NCBI GenBank assembly: GCA_902790885.1
Contig: CADATR010000012.1
Coordinates: 1 to 20,524 of the forward strand
Direction of reading: 5' to 3'
Origin: an uncultured Eubacteriales bacterium
Lineage (GTDB): Bacteria > Bacillota_A > Clostridia > Peptostreptococcales > Anaerovoracaceae
DNA length: 20,524 bases
In this document: positions 1-8,329 of the stretch, in pieces
How positions within the stretch are numbered: the stretch's first letter is position 1
How the letters are laid out: each line of letters begins with the position of its first letter
Position numbers and translations under genes: made by a program
The notes under the pieces: model-generated
What the model was told of the DNA's origin: nothing
The model's database searches: none
What the model saw: the letters and a program-made list of their open reading frames with translations, nothing else

Positions 1-137
1 ACACCGATCGTGATGGACGGATCAGTGTCACTCTGAGGCTCGGCAATAAAAGTCTGCCTGAAACTGGTCCAGGTGGAGCATCCGCACATGGCGAAGACAG
101 CAAGGATCAGAACGGCAGAAAGCAGCGTTTTTTTCAT
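1..137 (-). CDS. Lipoprotein, N-terminal fragment (3' end outside window)
   Basis: I read this frame directly: it starts at the ATG complementary to 135-137 and stays open to the window edge (45 codons). The peptide begins MKKTLLSAVLILAVFAMCGC, a classic lipoprotein signal: two lysines, a hydrophobic stretch of about 13 residues, then a Met-Cys-Gly-Cys lipobox. It should be exported by Sec, lipidated on Cys20 and anchored outside the membrane. After the cysteine the visible part is polar (STWTSFRQTFIAEPQSDTDP) and shows no recognisable domain. It lies 22 bp downstream of the dusB stop on the same strand, so it may be the last gene of that unit. No good ribosome binding site is visible before the ATG. 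Function unknown; the lipoprotein call is fairly sure, the product is not. Confidence 0.72.
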   Translation of the reverse strand, partial: MKKTLLSAVLILAVFAMCGCSTWTSFRQTFIAEPQSDTDPSITIG

Positions 138-159
138 TGATGTTTTTCTGTTGTTGTTA

Positions 160-1104
160 TCAGCCAATCTGTATGATTTCCTTCATTTCTTTCAGGCTTA
201 CAGCGTCATTCACCCTGCGTCTGACCGCAGCGGCTCCACGCATGCCCTTTGTATATCTGACTATATATTTTCTGAACTCCTTGACGCCTACCGTCTCACC
301 CTTGAGCTCACACATCATCTCAAGATGCCTCAGCATCATGGCGATACGTTCTTCATCCGACGGACGAGGAGGAATGTCAAGGCCCCTGTACGCGGCATTA
401 AGATCTCTGAAGATCCATGGATTCCCCAGCGCTCCGCGGCCTATCATGACCATGTCGCAGCCGGTCTCAGCAAGCATGCTCATTCCCGACTCAACGTCGA
501 CCACATCTCCGCTGGCAATGACAGGGATGCTGAGCGCATCCTTCACATCCTTTATGATGCTCCTGTCCACTGTACCGCTGTAGTACTGACTGCGGGTCCT
601 TCCGTGCACGCAGACAGCCGCGGCGCCGCCCTCCTGAGCAGCGAGAGCCACCTCAACGGCATTCGGACTGTCGAAGCCCTTGCGTATCTTTACGGTCACC
701 GGCTTACCGGCATCCGCCGAGACAGCCTTTACTATTTCGAAAACGAGTCCGGGATCGCGCATCAGTGCTGATCCGTCTCCGTTCCTGACCACCTTTGGCA
801 CAGGGCAGCCCATATTGATATCCAGTATCTCATTGCGGAGGCTTCTGAGCTCGCGGGCCGCGTAAGCCATGATCTCAGGTTCGCTTCCGAAGATCTGAAT
901 GGCCGTCGGGCCTGCTCCTTCAGGTATATATGTAAGATTGTTCGTCTTGCTTCCGCCGTAATAAAGGCCTTTCGCGCTTACCATCTCAGTATAGGTGAGA
1001 GCGGCCCCCTGCTCTTCACAGATAGTACGGGTGGCAGCGTCAGTAAAGCCTGCCATCGGAGCCAGCACGAATGGAGATTTCAAAGCTATATTTCCAATGT
1101 TCAT
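160..1104 (-). CDS. dusB: tRNA-dihydrouridine synthase, DusB type
   Basis: A flavin (FMN) enzyme that reduces specific uridines in the tRNA D-loop to dihydrouridine using NADPH. The 314-residue length is normal for bacterial Dus. The N-terminus carries the FMN-barrel signature LAPMAGFTDAATR (residues 14-26). The catalytic cysteine is C100 in NMGCPVPKVVRNGDGSAL, followed by the substrate- and FMN-binding stretches VKIRKGFD and VCVHGRTRSQYYSG, then the phosphate-binding end ASGDVVDVESG and MIGRGALGNPWIF. The ATG at 1104 has only a weak A-rich sequence in front of it, directly after a long fold-back repeat, so translation or mRNA level may depend on that element. dusB near coaX and ftsH is a common arrangement in Firmicutes. 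The exact Dus paralogue (B or another) is inferred from neighbourhood and similarity. Confidence 0.93.
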   Translation of the reverse strand: MNIGNIALKSPFVLAPMAGFTDAATRTICEEQGAALTYTEMVSAKGLYYGGSKTNNLTYIPEGAGPTAIQIFGSEPEIMAYAARELRSLRNEILDINMGCPVPKVVRNGDGSALMRDPGLVFEIVKAVSADAGKPVTVKIRKGFDSPNAVEVALAAQEGGAAAVCVHGRTRSQYYSGTVDRSIIKDVKDALSIPVIASGDVVDVESGMSMLAETGCDMVMIGRGALGNPWIFRDLNAAYRGLDIPPRPSDEERIAMMLRHLEMMCELKGETVGVKEFRKYIVRYTKGMRGAAAVRRRVNDAVSLKEMKEIIQIG

Positions 1105-1117
1105 TTATTCTTTTTAC

Positions 1118-1256
1118 GCTGCGCTTATATATATCCGTCAGGCACGCTCTCGCTAACATTCGCACGCAGCGGTACTAAGCTCTGACTTCGCTGACGCTCG
1201 TCAATCGCTAAGTGCCGGCGTGCTCGAGTTACCTGCCGAACATATATAAGCGCAGC
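1118..1256. repeat. Long imperfect fold-back repeat filling the coaX-dusB gap
   Basis: The ends are a perfect 15-bp inverted repeat: GCTGCGCTTATATAT at 1118-1132 and its complement at 1242-1256. Inside, the arms continue to pair imperfectly (CGTCAGG near 1136 against CGGCAGG from the other side; CGGTACTAAGC near 1170 against CGGCACTTAGC near 1210), with an extra segment in the left arm containing CGCTAACATTCGCACGC. A small central hairpin (TGAC...GTCA) caps it. As RNA this would be one hairpin of about 139 nt lying between coaX and dusB. No T-run follows either arm, so it is not a plain terminator. It may be a mobile palindromic element or an mRNA-stability or processing structure; neither can be decided here. 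Confidence 0.7.
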
Positions 1257-1270
1257 TATATTTTTATAAC

Positions 1271-2086
1271 TTAGTCTTGCAGGACGCGCTTCTTGTTGAG
1301 ACCTTTGTTCTTGAGATAGAGCATCTGCAGGCCGTCAAGCGTGAGCCTTCTGTCGATCACGTCTATGCAGTCGACTCCGCTCTCCACCATCGTCGCCATA
1401 CCTCCGGTAGCTATGACTCTGATCTTGTCAGGATCGCAGCCTGTCTCCTTTGCCATCTCCTGCTTCATGCCCTTTACCATGCGCTCGGTGAAGCCCATGT
1501 GGCCGTAGATGAGTCCGGACTGCATGGACTCCGATGTGTTGCGGCAGATAAACTTGCCCGGCAGCTCAAGGTCTACATTAGGGAGCTTGGCTGTGTGCTC
1601 AAAGAGAGCCGCGGCCTGGGTCTTGATTCCAGGTGCGATAGCTCCTCCGAGGAAGCATCCGTCGGCTGATACACAATCGAAAGTCGTGGCCGTACCGAAG
1701 TCTATGACTATCAGGTCGCCGCCATATCTCTCGTGTGCAGCGACTGAGTTGACCAGACGGTCGGCGCCAAGAGCGCGCGGGTTTTCGTATTTGATCTTCA
1801 TGCCCGTCTTGATGCCCTGTTCCACTACTATAGGATTCTTTTCGTAGAACTTCAGGCACATGTGCTCGAGTGTAAAGAGCAGTGACGGCACTACGGAAGC
1901 GATGATTATGTCATCGATGTCCTTTTCGGTTATATCGATTCGTCTGAACATCGAACCGATGATAGTTCCGTACTCGTCAGCTGAACGCCTGTCATCAGTG
2001 GCAAGTCTCCAGCTCTCTGTCAGCTTATCACCTTCAAATACACCCAGAACGATGTTGGTATTGCCTACATCTATAGCAAGAAGCAT
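1271..2086 (-). CDS. coaX: Type III pantothenate kinase
   Basis: Phosphorylates pantothenate to 4'-phosphopantothenate, the first step of coenzyme A synthesis, in the cytosol. The CoaX-type enzyme needs a monovalent cation and is not feedback-inhibited by CoA. The 271 residues match the family. The ASKHA-fold ATPase motifs are clear: DVGNTNIVLG at residues 6-15 (phosphate 1), GADRLVNSVAAHERYG at 108-122 with the conserved Asp109, and VIDFGTATTFD at 127-137 with Asp129 (phosphate 2). The glycine-rich GGAIAPGI (147-154) and ATGGMA near the C-terminus complete the set. The ATG follows the PucR-gene stop codon by one base, and its ribosome binding site (GAGGAGGAC) lies inside the last codons of that gene, so the two are almost certainly translationally coupled. 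Confidence 0.95.
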   Translation of the reverse strand: MLLAIDVGNTNIVLGVFEGDKLTESWRLATDDRRSADEYGTIIGSMFRRIDITEKDIDDIIIASVVPSLLFTLEHMCLKFYEKNPIVVEQGIKTGMKIKYENPRALGADRLVNSVAAHERYGGDLIVIDFGTATTFDCVSADGCFLGGAIAPGIKTQAAALFEHTAKLPNVDLELPGKFICRNTSESMQSGLIYGHMGFTERMVKGMKQEMAKETGCDPDKIRVIATGGMATMVESGVDCIDVIDRRLTLDGLQMLYLKNKGLNKKRVLQD

Positions 2087-2087
2087 C

Positions 2088-3668
2088 CTAGTCCTCCTCT
2101 TCGAGTCTCTTGAGCGCGAGCGCGAGTGTAAGGCCCGGGATGACCCTGTTAGCTGTCATTTCCGCGCCGAGTATCTCATTGGCCTTTTTGAGCCTGTACT
2201 GTACGGTGTTGTTATGTATCTCGAGGAATTCCGCAGTCCTTCCGGAGTTCATACCGGCGTCGAGAACGAAGGTGGACAGCGTATCCACAAGCATCCTGCC
2301 CTTGTTCTGCGAGACTTCACGTTCAAAAGGCTCCAGAAGATCGAGATACATCTTCCTCTGCGCCTGTGATCCGCTCTGCATGTATACACAGTCGCTTACC
2401 ATGGAGATCTCATATTTTGAGAATACCCTCTTGAACGGGAAGACCTTCTCCATGTACCTTGCGGTCTTGTTGATCATTTTGAAGCCGTCCACGCAGCTCT
2501 CAAGCCTCTCCGTACCGGTAACGTGGAATATCCTCCCATCCTTCTTTACCGATTTCAGCCTGTCGAACATCTCGAGGCAGGCATTTTTGACTTCTATGCC
2601 TTTCTCCTGGCCGCCTTCAGTGTAAACGATGCCGTAGATCTCGCTGGACTCTGTCGTGGTAAGCAGGCCGAAATCCACCTTCTTCTTGTATTCCGCGATG
2701 ATGTCCATAAAGTCGTTGACGTAGTCGCCGGCATTTCTGATGTAGAAGGCGCTGGTGAACTGCATGCCCCTGAGGCCCGATTCATCAAGCAGGGTATGGC
2801 AGAACGATATGTCGCCGCGCACTGCGGATTTGATGAATTCAGCTCTGGAATCCCTGTCAGGAGTATACTTCCACATTCCGATGGCGAGCTCTATCGTCTG
2901 AGCGAGCTTGCTCATCTCGGCAGCTGAGTATTCGTCCTCGTTGTCGACTATGACAAGGATATACCTTTTGTCCTTGATGTTTATGAAACCCCAGTATGTG
3001 ATGACGCTTTCGATCTCTACACGCGTAAAGCCTGTCATTGAAAACGCGTCAAGCTTGCGGGCAGCCTGCACCGCGTCTTCGATCTTTACGAGGTGCCTCG
3101 TCTCGACAGTAAGTATGGTATTATACTCCTCTGTCATGAGTACTACCTGATAGTTGTTGTTGAGAGCAGCCTCTCTGAGCGCTGCAGGAAAGCTGCTGTG
3201 CTTTTCGAAGTTGAGCAGATGATATATCGTGTTGTTGAGGATATTGTCCGCATAATTCTCGCCATAGAGGATCTTATCAAGAACCTGCTCTATGAGCATG
3301 CTGTATGTTATGCTGCCGGTATCATCAATGACAATGAGCGGAAGGCCTGCCTTCTCAGCAGCCTCGACGACTTCAGGAGCGACCTGCCTGACTCCGCTCT
3401 CATTGAGATAGACTACCAGCGCGCTTATTCCCTTTGCGCCGAGAGCGGCTACCGCCTTCTTCTGAGCAGCGATGTCGTCCTTGCTTGCCCAGAAGTGTGT
3501 TATTACCATCTGATCCTTGATGCCGTTGCGATCTACGCCCATGTCAAGATCGGACTCGTCAAGCACGGATACCGATCTTACGCGTCTTGTGCAGGCTTCC
3601 CTGCACGAAAGGACTCTGCTCCCTCTGAACGCATCCAGTTTAAGGCAATCATTTACGTTGATTTTCAT
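2088..3668 (-). CDS. PucR-family transcriptional regulator
   Basis: A 526-residue DNA-binding regulator. The N-terminal third (about 1-135, starting MKINVNDCLKLDAFRGSRVL) matches the PucR-type ligand domain found in purine-catabolism regulators. The middle (about 150-400) is a variable sensory region. The C-terminus (about 440-520) carries the PucR helix-turn-helix, with the family hallmark FLEIHNNTVQYRLKKANEIL. The frame is open further upstream to 3701, but I start at the ATG at 3668: it has GGAG ten bases before it and gives the normal family N-terminus. It begins 30 bp after the ftsH stop and ends one base before coaX. The ligand is unknown; PucR relatives sense purines, amino acids or other catabolites. 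Its place inside a housekeeping operon is unusual. Autoregulation is possible but no operator was identified. Confidence 0.88.
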   Translation of the reverse strand: MKINVNDCLKLDAFRGSRVLSCREACTRRVRSVSVLDESDLDMGVDRNGIKDQMVITHFWASKDDIAAQKKAVAALGAKGISALVVYLNESGVRQVAPEVVEAAEKAGLPLIVIDDTGSITYSMLIEQVLDKILYGENYADNILNNTIYHLLNFEKHSSFPAALREAALNNNYQVVLMTEEYNTILTVETRHLVKIEDAVQAARKLDAFSMTGFTRVEIESVITYWGFINIKDKRYILVIVDNEDEYSAAEMSKLAQTIELAIGMWKYTPDRDSRAEFIKSAVRGDISFCHTLLDESGLRGMQFTSAFYIRNAGDYVNDFMDIIAEYKKKVDFGLLTTTESSEIYGIVYTEGGQEKGIEVKNACLEMFDRLKSVKKDGRIFHVTGTERLESCVDGFKMINKTARYMEKVFPFKRVFSKYEISMVSDCVYMQSGSQAQRKMYLDLLEPFEREVSQNKGRMLVDTLSTFVLDAGMNSGRTAEFLEIHNNTVQYRLKKANEILGAEMTANRVIPGLTLALALKRLEEED

Positions 3669-3697
3669 GTTTATTATTCTCCGGTCTGTTGATCGGA

Positions 3698-5710
3698 TCA
3701 CTTAGGATCCTTATCATCTGCATCAAAGCTCACGACCTCGCGGTCATCCTGAAAAGCTGCGTTATTGAGCTTCTGGAGCTCTTCTTTCATCAGCCTCTTT
3801 TCTTCTTCTTCAATGCGCTTTGCTTCTTCGGCTTCCTTTTTGTTTTTACGGGCGATCTCTTTGTTTTCGCTCTCGACTTCCTGCATGATCGACTCAGGAT
3901 CAGCCTCGCCTGTAAACAGTCTTTCGAACTGATCACCGTCGAGGGTCTCTACGAGCAGCAGTGCCTGAGCGACTCTCTCAAAGGCGGCATCATTCTCCTG
4001 AAGTATCCTTCTGGTCTCCGCGTAGCATTCCGTCAGCAGAGCTCTGATCTCGTGATCTACCTCCGAAGCTACCTCTTCAGAGTAATTCTGGCGTGTCGAG
4101 AAGTCCCTTCCGAGGAACACCTCATCGTTGGAGCTGAATGATACAGGACCCAGCTTCTCGCTGAAGCCATACTTTGTGATCATCTGACGGGCGATATTCG
4201 TAGCGCGCTCGAGGTCGTTGCTCGCTCCGGTCGAGATATCGTCGAGCTTGAGCTCTTCAGCTACTCTTCCGCCGAGAAGGTGCTTGATGTTATCTATCAT
4301 GTGGCCTCTTGTCTCGAAGAAGCGGTCCTCCTCAGGCAGCCACATTGTGAAGCCCCCGGCCATTCCTCTCGGGATGATAGTTATCTGATGTACCGGGTCT
4401 GAATCCGGTGTGGCACGCATCACGATGGCGTGCCCGGCCTCATGGTATGCAGTCAGCTTCTTTTCACTGTCGGAGATGACTCTGGACTTCTTCTGCGGGC
4501 CGGCCATTACCTTTGTGGTGGCCTCCTCTATCTCGTCCATCCTTATCTTTGTTCCGTTTCTTCTCGCGGTCAGAAGGGCTGCCTCATTTATGAGGTTCTC
4601 GATATCTGCCGGCGAGAATCCCGGAGTCCTCTTCGCGAGGATCTCAGGTGAAACATCCGAGTCGAGAGGCTTGTTCTTTGTATAGAGTCTGAAGATCTCT
4701 TCTCTCGCCTTGATATCCGGCATGCCGATCACGATCTGTCTGTCGAATCTGCCCGGTCTGAGCAGAGCAGGGTCGAGTACGTCAGGTCTGTTTGTAGCTG
4801 CCAGTATGATGATACCTAAGTTTCCGTCGAATCCGTCCATCTCAACGAGGAGCTGATTGAGCGTCTGCTCTCTCTCGTCGTTTCCGCCGCCGAGGCCCGC
4901 GCCCCTGCGTCTTCCGACCGCGTCTATCTCATCGATGAAAACGATACACGGAGCGTTTTTCTTGGCTTCGTTGAAGAGATCTCTTACTCTGGAAGCTCCG
5001 ACTCCGACAAACATCTCAACGAAGTCCGATCCGGAAATAGTGAAGAAAGGCACTCCCGCCTCACCTGCTGTAGCACGTGAAATATATGTTTTACCGGTAC
5101 CCGGCGAGCCTACCATCAGTACGCCCTTAGGTATGCGCGCTCCGAGTTTTGTATACTTGCCCGGATTGCGGAGAAAGTCCACGATTTCAGAAAGCTCTGT
5201 CTTTTCTTCTTCAAGTCCTGCAACGTCTTTGAAAGTGATAGCTTTTGCATCACTCTTGTAAAGCCTCGCCCGGTTTTTGCCGAACTGAAAAGCCTGCTTG
5301 TTTCCCCCCTGACTCATCATGAAGTAGAAGAGGAATCCCATGGCCACCACCATAAGCAAGGTAGGCAGGATGTTGAGCAGCGTGTACTCACTCTTAGGCG
5401 GCTCGCTCTCGAGCTCGATCTTGTTTTCTTCGAGCATCGGGTTGATGGTCTTTTCTTCGAGCCAGCTGATCTCGACCAGCGATGGCGCGTATGTCACCTC
5501 TTTTGTACCATCCTTCTTTTCACCGACGAGTTTTCTGTCGGTTATGTTGATGGATTTGAAATCGCCCTTTTCAAGATGAGTCGCAAACTGTGAAAACTTG
5601 ACCTCCTTGACATCAGCGCTTTCTGCCATGCCCCTTAACATCATGGACAGACTGAGCACCACCACAAAGATGATCAGGTATGTTCCTATACTGCGTCCAA
5701 TATTTCTCAA
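3698..5710 (-). CDS. ftsH: ATP-dependent zinc metalloprotease FtsH
   Basis: Membrane-bound AAA+ protease that extracts and degrades damaged or regulatory proteins; works as a hexamer. Two membrane segments (about 9-26 and 112-131) flank a small extracytoplasmic domain. The AAA module has Walker A GSPGTGKT (201-208; most homologues have GPPGTGKT), the pore loop FVGVGA (234-239), Walker [12 protein letters not shown] (256-266) and the second region of homology [19 protein letters not shown]. The zinc site is HEAGH at 423-427, with the third ligand expected in [10 protein letters not shown]. The last 60 residues are a charged coiled coil typical of Firmicutes. The start is a TTG (5708-5710): AAAGGA lies 8 bases upstream, and the first in-frame ATG would remove the first membrane helix. 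In the usual Firmicutes order hpt precedes ftsH; here tilS does. Confidence 0.97.
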   Translation of the reverse strand: MRNIGRSIGTYLIIFVVVLSLSMMLRGMAESADVKEVKFSQFATHLEKGDFKSINITDRKLVGEKKDGTKEVTYAPSLVEISWLEEKTINPMLEENKIELESEPPKSEYTLLNILPTLLMVVAMGFLFYFMMSQGGNKQAFQFGKNRARLYKSDAKAITFKDVAGLEEEKTELSEIVDFLRNPGKYTKLGARIPKGVLMVGSPGTGKTYISRATAGEAGVPFFTISGSDFVEMFVGVGASRVRDLFNEAKKNAPCIVFIDEIDAVGRRRGAGLGGGNDEREQTLNQLLVEMDGFDGNLGIIILAATNRPDVLDPALLRPGRFDRQIVIGMPDIKAREEIFRLYTKNKPLDSDVSPEILAKRTPGFSPADIENLINEAALLTARRNGTKIRMDEIEEATTKVMAGPQKKSRVISDSEKKLTAYHEAGHAIVMRATPDSDPVHQITIIPRGMAGGFTMWLPEEDRFFETRGHMIDNIKHLLGGRVAEELKLDDISTGASNDLERATNIARQMITKYGFSEKLGPVSFSSNDEVFLGRDFSTRQNYSEEVASEVDHEIRALLTECYAETRRILQENDAAFERVAQALLLVETLDGDQFERLFTGEADPESIMQEVESENKEIARKNKKEAEEAKRIEEEEKRLMKEELQKLNNAAFQDDREVVSFDADDKDPK

Positions 5711-5732
5711 ATCTGAATTTCCTTTCTTTCTC

Positions 5733-5772
5733 TAAAAAGCGGCACTAAAAAAGCGGCACTAAAAAAGCCTCT
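5733..5772. repeat. 14-bp tandem repeat upstream of ftsH
   Basis: Two adjacent 14-bp units, AAAAAGCGGCACT preceded by T or A, occupy 5733-5746 and 5747-5760, followed by a third unit that agrees only at its start (AAAAAAGC, from 5761). On the transcribed (minus) strand this reads AGTGCCGCTTTTTT twice, just before the ftsH ribosome binding site. Such a repeat can slip during replication and change the spacing upstream of ftsH. No promoter or terminator fold is evident in it. Confidence 0.8.
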
Positions 5773-5799
5773 TATTTTGTGTCCCGAGCACAAATTTTA

Positions 5800-7227
5800 T
5801 CATATTGTTTCATCGAGTTCAATCAAAAGAATTCTCTTCGTTTTCTCTGTTATATGAAACTTTGGTGAAAACCTTCCTTTAAGCTTCTCGCGCCCGCCGG
5901 CAAAATACTTGCTAGGGAGCACCCACAGCACCTCGCTGTCTATGCAGACCATCAGTATGCTGTCTCTGGCAGACTTCTTTACCTTTGAATCAACAAGCAG
6001 ATCCTGGATCTTTTTTTTGCCGTGTCTCATCGGCAGATAGTCGCCCCTGCGTCTTGTGCGGAGCTCTATGTCGCCTATCCTTCCCGGGTACTCTTTGTCG
6101 AAAGCGTCAAAGTCGAAAGCGGCATAAGGAACGTCGTCATCGGGTACAAAGTCCTTTGCCATCAGTACTCTCGGATATATGGCCAGGCTCTCATCGGGCA
6201 TCACGACGTCCTCTTCAGCCGAGAATACGATCTTGTCATACACCCTTCTGGCTCTGATGCCGTAAGGCAGGTCTATGCCCGCTGACGGATGATCGCTGTA
6301 GATGAGGTCCGTTACGGCGGACACCGTCTCGTATGTAACGCTGTCGTCTATCCTCAGAAGTTCGAATATCATCCCGACTATGCGGCTGTTGACCGAAGGC
6401 GGATTGTCTTTGATCTTTCCGATATTCAGTACCGCCTCTTCTTTTTCACCGCTCACCTCTACGCAGTCGAAGTAGTCGGCCAGGGCGATATCCCTCAGAA
6501 GTGAATCATCCATTGCGGCCAGCCCCGCGTAACGCCTCAGGTTTTCCTTGATCTTCGGGTTGAAGTTCTTCTCCAGATACGGGATCAGCTCATTCCTTAT
6601 CCTGTTGCGGGTATAGGTGTTCTCGTTGTTTGATTTATCGATATTCGGCTTCAGCTTGTTATCGGCAATGTAGGCTTCTATCTCCCTGCGCTCTATCGTA
6701 AGGAGCGGACGGACTATGAGGTAGCCCGCTTCGGACATCCGTACCGTCGGGATCCCCGCCAGACCGTGAGGGCCTGTTCCGCGTATCAGCCTGAAGAGCA
6801 CGGTCTCAGCCTGATCATCCGCGTTGTGAGCAAGAGCGATGACGATCTTCTCGGCAGGAACTCCGTTTTCCTCAAGCTCCGCGGCCACCTCGTCGAAGAT
6901 CTGATATCTCACCTGTCTTCCGGCTTCCTCGACGGATATGCCGAGTTCTTCAGCCACGTCCTTGCACGAAGCCTCATATATCCTGAGCTCAAGATCCATG
7001 CGCTCACAGATGCCGTCGAGATGCATGCTTTCATCATATGCCTCAGGTCTTATCATGTGGTTAACATGCACCGGGACGAGCAGAAGATCGTACATGTCTG
7101 CGATGCTGTTCAGAGCATGAAGCAGGCAGAGCGAATCCGGTCCGCCTGACACGGCAACTATGACAGCCGAAGACGGCTGTATAAGACCTGTATCGATGAT
7201 TGTGTTTATGATATGGTTTCGTTTCAT
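5800..7227 (-). CDS. tilS: tRNA(Ile)-lysidine synthase TilS
   Basis: Joins lysine to C34 of the tRNA(Ile) CAU anticodon in an ATP-dependent reaction, so that AUA is read as isoleucine; an essential enzyme in most bacteria. The PP-loop SGGPDS is at residues 27-32. It is followed by ALAHNADDQAETVLFRLIRGTG, the HxxDDQxET-type motif that defines TilS, and by RNRIRNELIPYLEKNFNP. The C-terminal domain includes RRRGDYLPMRHGKKKIQDLL, which contacts the tRNA acceptor stem. The length of 475 residues is normal. The frame extends to a TTG at 7239, but I prefer the ATG at 7227 because GAAGAAGG lies just before it, although the spacing is short. It is followed on the same strand by ftsH with an 89-bp gap; the intervening hpt seen in many Firmicutes is absent. 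Confidence 0.95.
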   Translation of the reverse strand: MKRNHIINTIIDTGLIQPSSAVIVAVSGGPDSLCLLHALNSIADMYDLLLVPVHVNHMIRPEAYDESMHLDGICERMDLELRIYEASCKDVAEELGISVEEAGRQVRYQIFDEVAAELEENGVPAEKIVIALAHNADDQAETVLFRLIRGTGPHGLAGIPTVRMSEAGYLIVRPLLTIERREIEAYIADNKLKPNIDKSNNENTYTRNRIRNELIPYLEKNFNPKIKENLRRYAGLAAMDDSLLRDIALADYFDCVEVSGEKEEAVLNIGKIKDNPPSVNSRIVGMIFELLRIDDSVTYETVSAVTDLIYSDHPSAGIDLPYGIRARRVYDKIVFSAEEDVVMPDESLAIYPRVLMAKDFVPDDDVPYAAFDFDAFDKEYPGRIGDIELRTRRRGDYLPMRHGKKKIQDLLVDSKVKKSARDSILMVCIDSEVLWVLPSKYFAGGREKLKGRFSPKFHITEKTKRILLIELDETI

Positions 7228-7241
7228 TTCCTTCTTCAAAT

Positions 7242-7403
7242 GCGGCCGCTGCTTTCCCGGAGATATCGCTTCCGGAGTTTATCGCTCAAAGGCATGCGAT
7301 ACTGCGCTTTAAGCTTAAGGGCCGCAATATATTATTCTGCGTAATAGCCTTCTGCGTTCACATTCGCTCATTCCGGGCGCGATATACTCCGGCGCGCGGC
7401 CGC
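7242..7403. repeat. Long imperfect fold-back repeat filling the tatD-tilS gap
   Basis: The whole gap between tatD and tilS is an inverted repeat. Both ends are GCGGCCGC (7242-7249 and 7396-7403, the latter touching the tatD stop codon). The arms go on pairing for roughly 45 bp: CCCGGAGATATCGC near 7256 against GCCGGAGTATATCGC read from the other side, then TTCCGGA against GCCCGGA. The centre is less regular. It also contains TTCACATTCGCTC, similar to TAACATTCGCACG in the coaX-dusB fold-back at 1118-1256. It encodes no protein or tRNA that I can see. There is no T-run at its end, so it looks like a palindromic intergenic element or an RNA processing structure rather than a simple terminator. 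Confidence 0.7.
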
Positions 7404-8243
7404 CTAATCAATATCGAAAAAGCGTTTCGCGTTTTCGGTAAGTATGCGGGCCATCTCGTCGTATTCAAGCCCTTTAAGGATTGCCATCCGGCGTACTATG
7501 TGCTCTATGTACGGCGATTTATTCGGGCGGCCTCTCAGAGGCTCCGGCGCCATGTACGGCGCGTCGGTCTCTGACATAAGGCACTCAACGGGTATCTGCC
7601 TTACGACTTCCGCGGCCTTCTTTCCGTTTTTGAATGTCACCGGCCCGCCCAGCGACAGGGTCGCTCCCAGCTTTATGTATTCCATTGCAAGCTCGGGCGA
7701 TCCGGAGAAGCAGTGCATCTGCACGCGGGCGTCAGGCACTTCCTTTCCTCCGACAGTTCTCGGAGCAAACCACGACTTCCTCTCATCAGAGAAGGCTCCC
7801 TCCTCTTTGAGTATATCCATGGTCAGCTGATGAGCGTCGCGCGAGTGTATCATGATAGGCATGCGGAGCTCATTGGCCAGCCTTATCTGCTTTCTGAACA
7901 GCTCCTGCTGCTCTTCCCTGTCATCAGTGCCATAGTAGAAATCGAGCCCTATCTCGCCTATCGCCACAGCCTTGGGATGCGCGGCCAGCTTTCTTATCTC
8001 ATCTATATCCGTGTCTGTATAGACCGATGCGTGGTCGGGATGGATCCCGACTGCCGCATAGCACCAGGCGTAGTCGTCGGAGTCTTTCAGGGCCTTCACC
8101 GCGGAATCGACGCAGTCCGCCACGTCGATTATGTAGGCGACCTCGGACTCTTCGATCTCCGAAGCTATGCCCTGCCTTTCTTCTTCTGTGTACTTCTCAA
8201 AATTCAGATGTGTATGTGCGTCAAACAGCATTGTATTACCCAT
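7404..8243 (-). CDS. tatD: TatD-family metal-dependent hydrolase (DNase)
   Basis: A TIM-barrel metallohydrolase of the TatD/YabD group; family members act as 3'-5' exonucleases on DNA or RNA. The metal-binding motifs appear in order: DAHTHL near the N-terminus (HxH), EIGLDFYYG (bridging Glu) near residue 95, MIHSRDAH near 130, MQHC-like QMHCFSGS near 175 and SETDAPYMAP near 225 (catalytic Asp). About 279 residues. The reading frame is open to a TTG at 8264, inside an inverted repeat. I prefer the ATG at 8243, which has AGG five bases upstream; the ATG at 8231 (MLFDAHTHL, the commonest family N-terminus) is equally possible. It lies directly downstream of metG on the same strand, the same metG-tatD order as in Bacillus. 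Confidence 0.93.
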   Translation of the reverse strand: MGNTMLFDAHTHLNFEKYTEEERQGIASEIEESEVAYIIDVADCVDSAVKALKDSDDYAWCYAAVGIHPDHASVYTDTDIDEIRKLAAHPKAVAIGEIGLDFYYGTDDREEQQELFRKQIRLANELRMPIMIHSRDAHQLTMDILKEEGAFSDERKSWFAPRTVGGKEVPDARVQMHCFSGSPELAMEYIKLGATLSLGGPVTFKNGKKAAEVVRQIPVECLMSETDAPYMAPEPLRGRPNKSPYIEHIVRRMAILKGLEYDEMARILTENAKRFFDID

Positions 8244-8251
8244 ATAAACCT

Positions 8252-8297
8252 GAAAAGTGTACAAAAAGTCAATTATCTGATTTCATGTACACTTTTC
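8252..8297. repeat. 12-bp perfect inverted repeat between metG and tatD
   Basis: GAAAAGTGTACA at 8252-8263 and its exact complement at 8286-8297 are separated by 22 bases. On the minus transcript the right arm precedes the left arm, so a hairpin with an A-U rich base would form between metG and tatD. Its 3' arm ends in CUUUUC and is not followed by a clear U-run, so it could be a weak terminator, a processing hairpin or a protein-binding site. It overlaps the region from which tatD translation begins. Confidence 0.7.
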
Positions 8298-8329
8298 TTT
8301 GATCTTAGTTTTTATTGTTCCTTTCAGAC

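Noticed and set aside
73..771. Long plus-strand open frame (232 residues) opposite dusB
   Set aside because: It lies wholly antisense to dusB and the lipoprotein start, has no family match or ribosome site, and its composition fits a shadow of the coding strand.
1105..1270. tRNA or small RNA gene in the coaX-dusB gap
   Set aside because: No cloverleaf, GTTCRANNC loop or CCA end; the sequence is explained by the inverted repeat.
3093..3692. Plus-strand open frame (199 residues) opposite the PucR gene
   Set aside because: It is antisense to a well-supported gene with conserved domains; no independent evidence of coding.
5773..5799. Intrinsic terminator between tilS and ftsH
   Set aside because: The TTTGTG/CACAAA stem is only 6 bp and the T-run follows it on the plus strand, the wrong direction for tilS.
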